From assembly GCF_036884655.1 (NCBI RefSeq), contig NC_088354.1, forward strand, positions 10,952,501 to 11,016,500: DNA of 64,000 bases. Direction: 5' to 3'. The position numbers and the translations under genes were made by a program. The stretch is from Musa acuminata AAA Group. Lineage: Eukaryota > Streptophyta > Magnoliopsida > Zingiberales > Musaceae. Shown piece by piece: positions 1-11,058 of this stretch. How positions within the stretch are numbered: the stretch's first letter is position 1; each line of letters starts with the position of its first letter. Under the pieces are notes generated by a model that saw nothing but the letters and a program-made list of their open reading frames with translations, made no database searches and was not told where the DNA came from.

Positions 1-1774
1 CTGTCCCACCACGATCCGCTGCACCATGTCGCCTCCTGGTGACATCTCCATTGCATTCTGATCCTTGTGGAATAAACTCGAATTGTGAACCCTCCATGTG
101 TGGCCTCTGCCAATACATCGCAGGGTCTCCTCCACCTTCGATTTTGTTCGCTCCTTTGGCAATCGACCTTCATCCACCCACTCTTGGGCCACACCTAGAT
201 GAAGCACCGCTCTAGGACAGTCCGTCGCCTAGAAGCTCCCGAAGTCCACCGACTTCGCTGTAAATTGTGCACCATTGCCTGGATCCTGGGCCTCTGCCCC
301 TACCAGCACAATCTCCACTGCGCACCGCTTCCCTCATGGCAACTTGAATGACAACACTGTGGCATATTCTTCAAGAGTACCCGCCTCTGCGTCCTCTTGC
401 CCCGTGCTAAGGCCTTCTGAACTCAACTCCGCCTCCGCAAATTGAGTCGCCTTAGTTCCTCCATCAAATGCTCTTCCGAGATAAGGTGCATGTGCCCCGA
501 AGCTCCCTTCGTCTTTGGCACCATGCAAGATGAGTTCGCTCTGTCAGAATGAAGGACCCATGGAACAGCATGATTCTACTCCTGCCTCTGCAAGAGTTCA
601 TGTCCTTGACCTCTGTCTAGGGAAAGCGCTGTGCCTCTGCTCCATGTTCCAACTTCTATGCTGGCTCCCTTCATGCGGCTTGGGTACTTCGCCAAGTTAC
701 ACCCCAGTTGCTCCGCTCCTCGTTTTTTGCATTGAGTCGATGGTGGCCCTTGCGCCCACCATTCCACGGGTCAGCCCTCCCTTGAGTCCGATCTCCATAT
801 CGACTCTAAGTGTGCCTTCATTTAAGTTGCTTCAGGTCGCTCCCCCACTTGATCTCGCAATGCATCCACCCATGCATTCTCTCGAGCGAGATCATGTGAC
901 AACTCCTCGCTGCTTGCTCGGTCCATTGAGCTTCGTGGAGTTGTTGTTTGTGAGGTACTCCTCCTCAACATGTGAAGTCCGTCTCACATGATTCTCCCTC
1001 TGGAGAGCCGAGACTTATCCCTCCTGGATAACTGTCCCGTTGGAGCAACATCTCTCTTCGTTTCGGAGACCACCATCCCCTTGGACTACTCCGATCTGCT
1101 GAACAAACTGTGCATTGTTCTGCCTCTTGCAAACGCACTTGCTAGATTGCGACTCCACGTCAATACAGCCCCCACTGTACCCCTCAAGGCCTAGCAACAT
1201 GCTGAACTCATTGCACACTTCAGCCTCCTACGGACGTATCCTTCGCTTGCCAAAGAGAATGTTTCAATGCTCCATGGCGCCGAGTCTCGGTCGCCTTGGG
1301 ATGGCCACGAACATTCCGTCGTCCGCATACAAGCCCATGCATGAGTACCAAATTCTTCGAGTTAGCAATTCCCCTCACCTCTGTGAGCTTTGCACAACTC
1401 TTTTGGTCGTTGCACAACTCATTCCACCTTGCATGGTCTCATTCTTGCCAAGCGCCTCGCTTGCCTAGAGCACCATCAAGTATAGTTGTCAACGTTGAGC
1501 CGTAGCTCAAACTCAGCCATCCCAACCTTTGTGCGCTCCAAATTTTTCCAAGCTTGCCTGTTCTCGTGGTGCCTCTTGCGCGAAGGGTTGGCCAATCCTC
1601 TGAATGCCAATTTCAGATGCCCGCTCCTCTGAGCGACTCTTTTCCCTACATCTCCATGCCCGTTTTCCCTCAAACGGTCGCGCGTTTCTGACTGCCCTCA
1701 ACGCAGCCCCGCTAGGTCCCCCACGTTTGCATGTCAAGTGTTTCTATGAGTGCTTGTCCCGCTCTGATACCATA
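1..1774 (-). mobile_element. Interior of an LTR retrotransposon, apparently non-coding, truncated by window edge
   Basis: The interior lies left of the LTR at 1775-2220 and starts with a tRNA-iMet-type primer binding site (complement at 1761-1772, minus strand TGGTATCAGAGC). GC content is well above the flanks. On the minus strand I find only short ORFs and no gag zinc knuckle, protease, reverse transcriptase or integrase motif. That fits a large non-autonomous (LARD-like) element, or the untranslated leader of a bigger element whose coding part lies beyond position 1. Short ORFs on both strands here look like chance. Confidence 0.6.
1761..1772 (-). promoter_or_regulatory. Primer binding site of the left-edge LTR element
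   Basis: The minus strand reads TGGTATCAGAGC, the standard plant initiator-methionine tRNA primer binding site. It is two bases from the end of the LTR at 1775, which fixes the element's orientation (minus) and its LTR border. Confidence 0.75.
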
Positions 1775-2220
1775 TGACACGGACTTAGCTGGTTTTGCCT
1801 AAGTCGTGCGGCACCCTTGCGCGTCCGTCCGCAAAGGTCAGCCTCCCCGAAGCCTCCCATTGTCCCTTAGGACCAACAAAAGAGAGAACGGGTTAAAGAG
1901 AACGCCTCAAACGGGATCCACAAGCAAACATGTCCGAAAAACACTTCATAGACAAAGCAAATTACAAACAGACTTTACAAGCTCTGAACAGTGGCACAAC
2001 AAAGGGTAAAATGGTCCATTACAGACCGAAAAGCTCTCGCACGTGTCTACATGACACAACCTTTATTTACAAGCCTAAAGAGGCCACCAACCCAACTAAC
2101 ATGGGACTTATAAGCCTTCGGCTGCCCCTTTACATTCTGTACAAGGCATGAACATGCCAAACGACACGGACATACATAATCATTACATCCAACACCTTGT
2201 TTAGAAGTTTGTCCGTGACA
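1775..2220 (-). repeat. 5' LTR of the left-edge retrotransposon
   Basis: The 446-bp segment has near-perfect inverted ends, TGACACGGAC at 1775 and GTCCGTGACA ending at 2220 (9 of 10 pair), with TG..CA termini on the minus strand, and abuts the primer binding site. An AATAAA-like signal on the minus strand (about 2062-2069) fits an LTR polyadenylation region. The second LTR and target-site duplication lie outside the window. Confidence 0.65.
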
Positions 2221-2692
2221 GAACGGTTCGTTGAACGGAGTTGTTGCGGGTGCGCGACGATCATTCGTGACACACCGTTCCAAGTAAAATGATTTTTGAA
2301 AGAGGCCTGCATGGAAACTCAAAGTCAGTTGTTTGTTAGCCATACATTTTAATCATTTTCTCCACCTTTTACTTCATGTTCTCTTTTGCTAAATGCAGCT
2401 ACAACTATTGGTGAAACTTTTGAGTATAGAACCAGTTTATACAAAAGTGTTGGTTTATGTACAAGTGTTGGTTTATGTATAGAACCAGCCAAAAGTGTTG
2501 GTTGATTGTACTGAGATTATTATCCTTGATATTGATTTATTTTTGTGTTCTTATTATGATGAAACTTCCTGGAAGACGAATGATATAAAATTCTGGTGAT
2601 GTTTTAATACTCCCTTACATTTAGTCTGAGTCTCGCTTGCTGGGATCTTCTGATTCAGTATGGAATTTCCACTTCTTTCCGATTCTATGCAG

Positions 2693-3034
2693 AGCCGATA
2701 CGATGCCCGGAAGGCCCTCGCAAAGCATGGCATGCAGTTAAACAGTGTTCTCATCATTGGGGTGAAGCCTATCGATCCTCAGCAGAAGCAGTATCTAAAT
2801 GAGCATCTTGAAAGCAACCATAACAGGGGCTTCATGGTTCCCATGCCCTTGGGATCAGTAGCAGGGAGCTCTGCCTGTCGGAGCCCGGTGGCACCATCTA
2901 CCTGGACTCACCATAAACAGCAGCATAGCAGCAACATTGCAACCAGTGAAACTGGCCAAGGCTCTACAAAGGCCATTGCCTCACCTACAAAGTCTGCCCT
3001 GTCCAAAGTTATGGACATGATGTTTAGCTTTTAG
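2693..3034 (+). CDS. NUP35: NUP35-like nucleoporin, last exon only
   Basis: This is the C-terminal exon of the nuclear pore protein Nup35/Nup53, which carries the MPPN-type RNA-recognition fold and scaffolds the pore inner ring. Visible are the end of the MPPN domain (SRYDARKALAKHGMQLNSV, then the IIGVKP strand), a low-complexity linker, and the family's conserved tail ASPTKSALSKVMDMMF, an amphipathic membrane-binding helix. The exon opens after the acceptor ttctatgcag at 2683-2692 in phase 0 and stops with TAG. An ATG at 2660 is in frame but upstream of the acceptor, so I do not take it as a start. No upstream exon is visible between 2221 and 2692. The rest of the gene must lie left of the window across an intron holding the LTR element, or the copy is 5'-truncated. 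Confidence 0.8.
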   Translation, partial: SRYDARKALAKHGMQLNSVLIIGVKPIDPQQKQYLNEHLESNHNRGFMVPMPLGSVAGSSACRSPVAPSTWTHHKQQHSSNIATSETGQGSTKAIASPTKSALSKVMDMMFSF

Positions 3035-4130
3035 AAGACCCAAATGTCTGTTTTATATTTGGTATTGGTCCATTAACCGATCCTGATCAAGAGTTTAGAT
3101 TTCCTCAGCACCAAAATATGCAGACATGCAGCTCAATCCGAATCCCACCCTTGATGTTAATCTTGGCCAATAAGCCAATAATCACCCTCTGCTTTGTAAG
3201 TTTGCTGCCAGAATCAAGTATTGTTCTTAGCAACGGTTTGTACTATCATCATCTGTCGTCAGGGGATTCTTGCAATGCCTGCAAGCACGATGTAAGCTTT
3301 GATCGACTTCTCAGACGTTGGTTTTCTGTTTAATCATCGAATCTGAGGTATGGTGTATTGTTTCGTGGAGTCTTTGATGCAAAGCATGGCATGCGTTTGT
3401 CTGATCATGTGATGGTTATACGTCAGTAGTATCACATCATTTAACCACCATCCATGTAGGAGGATTTAAAGCGCCTTGTGCTCACGGTTGTGGCCACAAG
3501 CGCTTGCAATTAAATTGGATTCGGTTCAACCCGAATCAAGTCATTTTTTATTCATTAGCTGGGTCGGCTTCGGTTCATATCGATTTAAACCGTAGCATTA
3601 AGGTTCAAATTGAATCGAAAAAATGGTTCGATTATGAATAGATGGTTATTTTTAAATAATTTAAATAGTTCTAATCCAAACTAGTTTGGACCAGCCTAAT
3701 CGATTCAAGACCGTTTAATTCAATTCGACTAATCTATATTTATTTTTAAATAATTAAAAAAAGTTTAATTGTGCTAACATTCTCAAAAAGTTTCTAATCA
3801 AAATGTGACCCTATATATTCTCAAAAAGTTCCTTGTCTAGCATTGATTAAATGTAAAGTCTTCATAGTTATATAAACAAGGATTAAGGTAAAGAAAGAGC
3901 ATATTTATTTATACTGTGCCATTAGGGCTTTCGGACCGATTTGAACCGGTTATGGACTCAAGGTGATGACCTCGATCATATTTATTTTTTTTAATTAAGA
4001 TCGATTTGATTTATTGATGAATCGATTTAAGATCTTCAAAATTTTACTTGATTATTATTATTATTTATTTTTCTTCCTGTATCTTTGCTTGACTTATATT
4101 AATAATCCATTTGGAGTCTAATCCCCATTT
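3035..4130. other. NUP35 3' flank and degenerate GGTTCRA-rich repeat
   Basis: No gene is seen. About 3364-3461 is repeated at 7150-7212 (shared words gtggagtctttgatg and cacatcatttaacc), part of a segmental duplication. From about 3520 to 4030 the DNA is AT-rich, with many degenerate copies of words such as ggttcaa, cgattcaa and gatcgattt, suggesting an old repeat. Confidence 0.5.
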
Positions 4131-4365
4131 CGAGAATCTGATACCCATCTCCCAACATCTATAGAAAGATTATATTCGATCTGTTTGCGCCCAAATGTCT
4201 CTCTAAGATCCCTCCATTAAATCATATCCCACTATATGTTAATTACAAGATAAGATGCTACAACTTTATTCTGGGAATGGAAAGGATGTTCTAATGCGAC
4301 AGGAAACCACATATCCGAGCTTGATCTCATTCATTGGCCTGAGTATTACTCAGAGAAGCGGCAAC
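4131..4365 (-). pseudogene. 3' remnant of a lachrymatory-factor-synthase-like gene
   Basis: This segment aligns base by base with 8128-8355, the 3' untranslated region and last codons of the intact gene at 8318-8836; ctatagaaagatta and ctaagatccctccatta occur in both. The stop codon lies at 4327-4329, and the preceding codons read LSNTQANE against LSNTQASE in the intact copy. Similarity ends after about 12 codons, where a different repeat begins (about 4366). It is therefore a 5'-deleted third copy. Confidence 0.8.
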
Positions 4366-4640
4366 GATAGTTGATGGGCACACTCATGACTCTTATAAGT
4401 CAATCTGAATCTTACTCATTTTCGTTGTGAGACTAATCATGTTAGGTCAGCTTTGATACTAAATGTCACGACCCGAGCCTGATGGGCTAACTAGCCTATC
4501 AGCTTCGTTTGGTCTAAACCACTGACCAAAATGCTTAAGTTAAAGTTGATAGTAGTACACTGCGTCTTCACTCACTTAGACGTCAGATATGTAACTTAGT
4601 CCTCCATCGTCAACGTGTGGGTTGGGATGGAGGAGGAGCA
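4366..4640. repeat. Dispersed repeat with TTTGATACTA core
   Basis: The segment contains ggtcagctttgatacta, tgtcacgacccgagcc and aagttgatagtag. Related words recur at about 35880-36250 inside a dioxygenase intron (ggtcggctttgatacta, aagttaatagtag). The layout resembles common plant repeats that include a primer-binding-like TGATAC core. It starts where the LFS-like remnant is cut off, so its insertion or a deletion at its edge may have truncated that copy. Confidence 0.5.
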
Positions 4641-4789
4641 ACATAATGATAAAAATAACACACTATGATATAATTAAAAAATATTTTCAACCATGAAAAT
4701 AAAAATAATATTAAATAAAAGATAAGACTAAATATATTTGTAAAATATTACTAAGTATATATATTTTTGCTTCATGAATTATGGTCCTA

Positions 4790-6190
4790 TACAGGACCTA
4801 ATAATAACTATCTCATATTATCATGTTATCCACGATTAAGTTTAGGAACTAATCCATGATAATAACTTCTTAAATTAAGGGCCACATAGTTATAACTATT
4901 TAGAACATGATTAGAACTATCTAAAGTATGATAACTATCTAAGATAACTATACTCCCCCGATTTAAAGTGAATTACTGAGAATATCTACAACTTATTCAT
5001 CTATGTTACAATACTTTATTATTATGGCTCCATTTACTAATCTGGATAAAATGATAACATATCTTTATATTCTTTATTATTTGATTAAATATTAAATTTT
5101 TCGTCATTACAATTGTTACTTTGTTATTACAAAATATTTCAGTTATTTCTTTTTGTTCTTAAACATTATCAAAGAAGTCTTTTAAGCCATATTATTTGAA
5201 AAGCTATCCATATTATAGCTATATAATCTATTTTTAATATTGATAATACAATTATTGCTTATTTCTTTGAACTCGAAGATATAGATCTCGATGTATTCTT
5301 TTTATCATCTAAAGCTCCTTTTTAACCACTATTAGTGAAACCAAATAATTTACATATAAAATTATGAGAATATCAAATGCCATTCCTTGTAATTTTGATA
5401 ATATAACGTAAAATTCTTTTAATAACTCCAGAATATGTTTACTTGGATTATAGATAAACTTGGATATTGCACTAATAGAGAAAGTAATATATAGTTGAGT
5501 ATAAGTTAGATAAACTAAATCTCCAACCAAACTTTGTAGTATTTTGCATTTGTCAAATACATACCATTTTCAAGTTTTAATTTCTCGTTTACATGGGTGT
5601 TGATACAACTTTGTAATTAATCATGTTAGACTTTTTGAGTATATCAATTGTATACGTTTTTTGTAAAATAAAATTTTCATCTAATCCATACTTAATCTTC
5701 CACCCAAGAAAATAGTGCAGTAGACCTAGATACGACATTTCAAACTTATTCATTCTGTATTTTTTTCAATTCTACAATAGAAGAGTTAGATGAACCCATA
5801 TATATAATATCATTAACATAAGGGTAAATATAAGAATATTATATTTACCTTCTTTCTTTAAAAAAAATAATATATTCATTATTACTCATTTTAAATCTAT
5901 TTTTATTGAAATTAATAATCAATTTTGGTGTACCATGCCCTTAAAGCTTGTTTAGAGTCTTCTTTAGCTTATACAACTTTTCTTCATGTTATTTAACTAA
6001 AAAACTTTTGGGTAGAGTAATAAAATCTATTCTTATAAATCTTCATTTAAAAATATATATTTTATATCAAATTGATAAATAGATCAACTCAAGTGAGCGA
6101 CCAAAGCCAAGACAGTTCTTATCGTTTCGAATCTAATAACTAAAAAAAAAAGTATCATCAAAATTAATACATTATTACTATGAATATCCT
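4790..6190 (-). mobile_element. Decayed Ty1/copia element, 3' part (RT, RNase H, PPT, partial LTR)
   Basis: On the minus strand, reading from 6190 down, successive copia landmarks appear with stops and frame changes: VIRFETIRTVLALVAHL, YQFDIKYIFLNEDL, KLYKLKKTLNKL, a decayed catalytic box (YVNDIIYMGS for YVDD), SYLGLLHYFLGWKIK, the MVGDLVYLTYTQ region at 5309-5530, RNase H-like KK.AIIVLS and FCNNKVTIVMTKN, and a terminal IELKYC-type block. A polypurine tract (minus strand AATCGGGGGAG, about 4951-4963) follows, then probable LTR sequence to about 4790. Gag, protease and integrase are absent. The element is dead. Confidence 0.75.
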
Positions 6191-7140
6191 TTTGCTACAA
6201 GCTAAGACTTATGCTTTTGGATACTTTCATCTGCATTATACTTTATTTTTAATATTTATTTTAATTTAATAATTTTTTTCTTTCGATAGATTCGTTAGCT
6301 CATATGTTTTATTCTTTTCAATTTACTTGATTTTTTTACTTTATTATTTTTTGTCATTCCTCTTTTTTAGTTGCATCTTGATTTGAAATAAATAAAAAAA
6401 TATTGAATTATAAATTTCTATTAGTGATTTGAATTTTTCTAGAGAGGTTTCATTTGAGGAATCATTTGTTGAATTTACAATTTAAACTGCTACTCGGTGA
6501 GGCTAACGAAGAATTTGTTGGAGTATGATCTATCACTTAATTCTATGAAATATCTAGTTTTGTTAGAATATAAATTTGTTTTCACCTTCATTAGTCTCAA
6601 AATTCCTATAAAAGAAAAGATGGGTTAGAAGAACCATTTAACTCAAGATTCAATTAGCAATTATTTTAGTAAATATTTGATAAATAACATAAATGATAAT
6701 AATAAACTTTGTAAGTTCTGAACGATCGTATGACAAAAGGATCCAAAGTGATCCGTCATAATTAAAAGTCCTTATAAATGTCCACATGGCACAACCGTAG
6801 AACAAGACAACGAGCTAGCCTCAAACACCATCCTACGGGCCCATTAAGCCATGTGCAACCTTAGTATCTCCTGAATATTACACCATTCTATGGAACTAGA
6901 AAACCCCTAAAATGATTATTTAGATTTTTTATAATTTCGTATCTACATGATAATTGTACATAACATAACATGTATTTACATGCTTGAGACAACTATAAAA
7001 GTCAACTAAAATAAGATTACAAAATCTATTATAATATTTTTATATATTGTACAAAACATAAATAAAATCAGATATGAATATACACATTAAATATTTTATT
7101 TTTTATATTAAATATTTTATTTATAACTTCGTTGGATGGC
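6191..7140. other. AT-rich intergenic DNA
   Basis: Very AT-rich, without long ORFs. It may include further decayed retroelement sequence from the neighbouring copia copy, but I recognise no domain. Confidence 0.4.
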
Positions 7141-7390
7141 AGTAATAGAGCGTGGAGTCTTTGATGGCTCTACCTCAGTAGTAACACATCATTTAACCTC
7201 CATCCATGTATTAAATATTTATGTTCTGTTTTCTCGTTTTGTCAAGAGCTAAGAAAAGATGTTGAGCTTCTCTTTTGTCAACTATGATTTCCAAGGTCCT
7301 GAAGGTGTCTGTCTTTCTTCCTAACTCTTTGATCATAATGTTGATGACGAAAATTTTGAACCGTGATATAAGATTCATATTCTAGTAGTA

Positions 7391-7425
<35 letters not shown>

Positions 7426-7427
7426 TG
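7391..7427. repeat. (TA)n microsatellite
   Basis: About 37 bp of nearly uninterrupted TA dinucleotides. Confidence 0.9.
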
Positions 7428-8127
7428 ATTGGTGTAACAATTCGATGAATTCTTGCTTCCACACACTTTGTATTAACAGATTGGGTGATGCACAGAGCCA
7501 TCTCCACACAGAATGACGTGGGGCTTTCTGATCTCCAAAGTATTTACTGTAACAGTGATGACAAAGAAGCACACTCTGCCAAACTTTGGCTCCATTACAG
7601 GATGACAATCTTTGTGCTATCAGTTTTGCTCCTCGATGTTCCTCACATAGTGTTTTATTAATCATCCAATTCAGTAGATTATGTATTCGATTACATAAAA
7701 TTTATATATGGACGGATATGATATATAAAGTCGAATGGTAGGATGGACGGAACAGAGTTACCAAAAGCATCAAACATCACGACATCAGAGGTAAGCCTAT
7801 CTGTGGTCTCTTCTCCTTCTCGAGGAGTCCAAAACGCGACAAATCGGCAGGCAGGTGCTTATCAGTAAGGCAAGAACGACGACCGTCCTTGGCGGCAGAT
7901 GACAAGCTTCCGAGTCAGGGACACGCCCCCTGTTCGGTTCTGAAAGCGATTTATCTCATCCCAACAAAAAGCTTGTGTGTATCTGATGCTGAGGAGAAGA
8001 GGTCTCATCTCGTGGTAACTGAGGGGGCTCTTGATGGCTTTTCGTTTGAGCTTCAGATCCTGTGGATGCCTCTAATTCATTAAAAGACAAAAGAAAGAAA
8101 GGCGATTACTGGTGTGATTTGTTTCGA
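7428..8127. other. Intergenic DNA between the two copies of the duplicated unit
   Basis: Only short ORFs on either strand and no recognised protein. It lies inside the right-hand unit of the 3364-4365 / 7150-8355 duplication but has no clear counterpart in the left unit. Confidence 0.35.
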
Positions 8128-8317
8128 GAATCTGATCCCCATTTCGCAACATCTATAGAAAGATTACAGTCGATCTGCTTGCCCCCAAATCTCTCTCTAA
8201 GATCCCTCCATTAATCATATTCCGGTGACAAGGGAGGATGCTACAGGCATAGAACTTTATTCTGGGAATGCAAAGGATGTTCTAATGCAACAGGAAACCA
8301 CATATCAGAGCTTGATC

Positions 8318-8836
8318 TCATTCACTGGCCTGAGTATTACTGAGAGCAGCGGAAGCGGCAGTTCGCACGGCGTCTTCCACTCGCTTGGCGATGCCGTCCA
8401 GGTTAACCTGCAGATACGCAACGAGGCCCTCCTTCGTCCACGCCGGCAACGGGTCGCAGTCGAACGTCCACTGCAGCTCGCACCCGCGCTCGTCGCCTGG
8501 CAGCGGCACCGCTCTCAACGTCGCGACGTAGCGGCCGAACCCCATGTTGTTCTCCGTCACCTTGTAGCTGTAACTCCGGCCGACGGGGTCGAACGCCAGC
8601 AGTTCCTCCGCCGCCCAGAAGGCCGCATCGCTACCGTCGTCGCCGGGAGGGCTGGTGCAGTAGCGGACGCAGCCGGGTTGCCCTTCGGCGCCCGCGATCA
8701 TACGGCAGTCGATCGAAGGGAACCACAGGTGAATGCTGCAGAAGCTGGAGAGGAGGGACCAGGCTTCGTCAGCCTTGGTGCTGGGGAGCTTGGCGGAGGC
8801 TTTGCCTTCCCACCCCTCCACTTGGCATTGCTCCAT
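8318..8836 (-). CDS. Lachrymatory-factor-synthase-like protein (Bet v 1/START superfamily), copy 1
   Basis: An intronless gene for 172 residues of the PYR/PYL/START polyketide-cyclase superfamily, closest in pattern to onion lachrymatory factor synthase (LFS), which rearranges 1-propenylsulfenic acid. Visible are WEGKASAKLP, KADEAWSLLSSFCSIHLW, GQPGCVRYC, EELLAFDP, ENNMGFGRYVAT, and a C-terminal helix. The onion catalytic pair (Arg71, Glu88) appears conserved as Arg58 and Glu77, but plants outside Allium generally lack the sulfenic substrate, so the real substrate is unknown. I chose the ATG at 8836 because copy 2 also begins MEQ..WEGKASAKLP; an in-frame ATG at 8911 would add 25 residues without family support. 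The C-terminus is about 10 residues longer than in copy 2. A 223-codon antisense ORF covers it and is a shadow. Confidence 0.88.
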   Translation of the reverse strand: MEQCQVEGWEGKASAKLPSTKADEAWSLLSSFCSIHLWFPSIDCRMIAGAEGQPGCVRYCTSPPGDDGSDAAFWAAEELLAFDPVGRSYSYKVTENNMGFGRYVATLRAVPLPGDERGCELQWTFDCDPLPAWTKEGLVAYLQVNLDGIAKRVEDAVRTAASAALSNTQASE

Positions 8837-9576
8837 CGCAAGAGCCCTGGGAAGCCGGTGCAGGAGGAGTTCGCCTGCTGCCTCCTCTGTGCATAAAGAG
8901 GAAGAGAGCACCGATGGTGCTAATCAACCACATGGAATCTTTCTCGACTGCATCTGAGGACCACATCGCAGAGTCCATTTTGGACACACTAACCAAGATT
9001 AAGACTAAAGTAAAGAACGATCTTAACGACGCATGAGCTCGTCATGAATAGGATTTACTAGAGGGCATTGTTTGTCTACACATGGACGGTATGTGTCAAT
9101 CAACTTCTCTAATGGAAAAAAGAAAAAAAAATATATCAATTTGGATTTCTTGCGGAAGGTATATACTGTTTTTTTTTTCTGATATTTTTATTTTTATAAT
9201 TTTATAAATATTTTTCATCATCATGTATAATCGTATATCGTATCGTCACTTTTGACCCGCTTAATTTATTTTGATCATCGATCTTGATAAAAGATCAACG
9301 ATCGATATGATGAAAGACGATGATACCTCACGATGGGAGGAAGGCCACCAACGATAAATATATATTTACTGGATTAAATGAGGTCATTTGAAAACAAAAT
9401 AAAAGCAAAAAATATTTTTTTAAAAAATTAGAAAATATACTTTTTTTACAAAACCATTCAAAGTTCAAAAAAACTTAGCTTGTGATCTAAGCTTGACTGC
9501 TATTCATGAAAATAAAAATATTTGCAAGTCCAAAAGCTATAATTATTAGTTTCTAGCTCCTTTTGTGTGCACCACA
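8837..9576. other. Upstream region of LFS-like copy 1, then AT-rich DNA
   Basis: Holds the presumed promoter of the minus-strand gene at 8836. No TATA element is seen where copy 2 has one. From about 9100 the DNA is AT-rich and shows no gene. Confidence 0.4.
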
Positions 9577-9993
9577 TGTGAAGAAAGGGAGTGATCACAT
9601 GCAAATTTAAACCTTTCTCAAATAATAGTAATAAGGTGCTACTAACATAAAATAAAAGAAGAAAAAACTAAGGCGAAAAAAATAACTATATTGAACTTCT
9701 CAATAAGAAAAAAACTTACAAATCTTGAACAACTCTTAGACTTCAGCCCTATTAGCTTGAATACGGATCTGGGTCTATACATGCCACATATTTATAGATG
9801 TGAAAAACAAAATTTTATAATCTCTATAATTCTATTTAATCTTATTTAAAACATAAGACATCAATTTGAGATCTTTCAAAATATATTTTAACTTTTTAAA
9901 CTAAGAATTCCTTATCCCTAACTCTATTTAATCTTATCTAAAAGGTAAGACATTAATTTGTGATCTTCCAAAATACACTTTAACTTCTTAGCA
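9577..9993 (-). repeat. 3' LTR of a Ty1/copia element
   Basis: The 417-bp segment matches 12461-12873 in order and content (aagaaagggag, gatcacatgc, ctctatttaatcttattt, ttttaactttttaa). It begins beside a polypurine tract and has TG-type ends on the minus strand. Many substitutions and small indels separate the two LTRs, so the insertion is old. Confidence 0.8.
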
Positions 9994-10006
9994 CTCCCCC
10001 TTAAAG
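9994..10006 (-). other. Polypurine tract of the copia element
   Basis: The minus strand reads CTTTAAGGGGGAG immediately before the 3' LTR start TGCTAAGAAG. This is the plus-strand DNA priming site and fixes the LTR border. Confidence 0.75.
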
Positions 10007-10725
10007 TATATTTTTGGAGATAAGTCTCATCTTGCTTTGAAGATCCTTAAATGGTCCTTTAGAAAGAGATTTAGTAAAAATATTTGCTACATTGTCTTTA
10101 CTTTTGATCTTCATGACCTTAATGACTTGTTAAAGTATCTTTTTTAGATAAAATAATATTTAATTTTAATATGTTTGGTTATTGTATGATAAATTGGATT
10201 TGTAGCCAATTTTAGGATACTTTGATTATCACTCTATAAAATAGTTGGTTTGTTAATTTGATAAAATACATCCTCAAATAGACGTCTTAACCATATATAT
10301 TCTTAAGCAGCAAATGAAGCCTTGTATTTTGCTTCAGTTATCTAAAGAGAGATCAATTGTTATTTCTTGCTGCACCATGAGATGCAAGCAAAATCATTAA
10401 AAAAAAAAATCTATAGCCAAAAGTAGATCTACAATTATCTAAATCACCTCCCAAATCAGCATTTGCATAACCATGCAATTCAAGATGTATATCTTTCTTA
10501 TAAAATAATCTCAAATTAAGGGTAGAATTTACATATTTTAAAATTCTCTTTACTGCTTCAACATGTGGCTTCTTTCAAGATTGCATAAAATGACTTACAA
10601 GACTAAGTAAAATTACAATATCTAATCTTATAATTATTAAGTAAATGAGACCACTAATAAGAGTACGAAAAGATCGAGCATCAGAAAGAATCTTCCCGTC
10701 TTAGAAACCTTCTTACTTTTATTAA

Positions 10726-11058
10726 TTATAAACCTTTCAACAATTTTTCCTGCATAACTTGTTTCAGAGATAAATATACATCAAGAGAAAGATTACAATG
10801 AAACTTTGAAATATCTATTTCATCATGACCGGTGATGATCATATCATCAACATATAGAGGAACAGTAATATGTAAGCTTCCTTGTTTTTTAATAAATAAG
10901 ATAGGATCTGAATTTGAAGAAAAATAATCATAAAAATATAAATATTGAGTAATTTTTTGATATGCTATAGGAGTTTGCTTTAACCCATAAAGAGTTTTCT
11001 TGAGATTACAAATATAATTTGGTTTAAAAATAAAAACATATTTTACTTGTTGTTTCAT
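10726..11058 (-). pseudogene. Copia reverse transcriptase fragment
   Basis: A 110-codon open piece inside the 9577-12873 element. It shows the copia RT boxes LKKTLYGLKQTP and LYVDDMIITG; the two catalytic aspartates of the YVDD box are intact, but the frame is closed on both sides, so no functional polyprotein can be made. Confidence 0.85.

Noticed and set aside
515..991. 158-codon plus-strand ORF in the left-edge element
   Set aside because: No domain, biased composition, and antisense to the element's direction; chance ORF in GC-rich DNA.
3120..3160. tRNA-like T-arm words (ggttcaa, gaatccc) in several places
   Set aside because: No matching acceptor stem, D-arm and anticodon arm at tRNA spacing; the words belong to degenerate repeats.
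7278..7665. Minus-strand ORFs with isoleucine/tyrosine repeats
   Set aside because: They translate the (TA)n microsatellite.
8225..8896. 223-codon plus-strand ORF opposite LFS-like copy 1
   Set aside because: Antisense shadow; the minus-strand frame carries the family motifs. A similar shadow (14209-14583) lies opposite copy 2.
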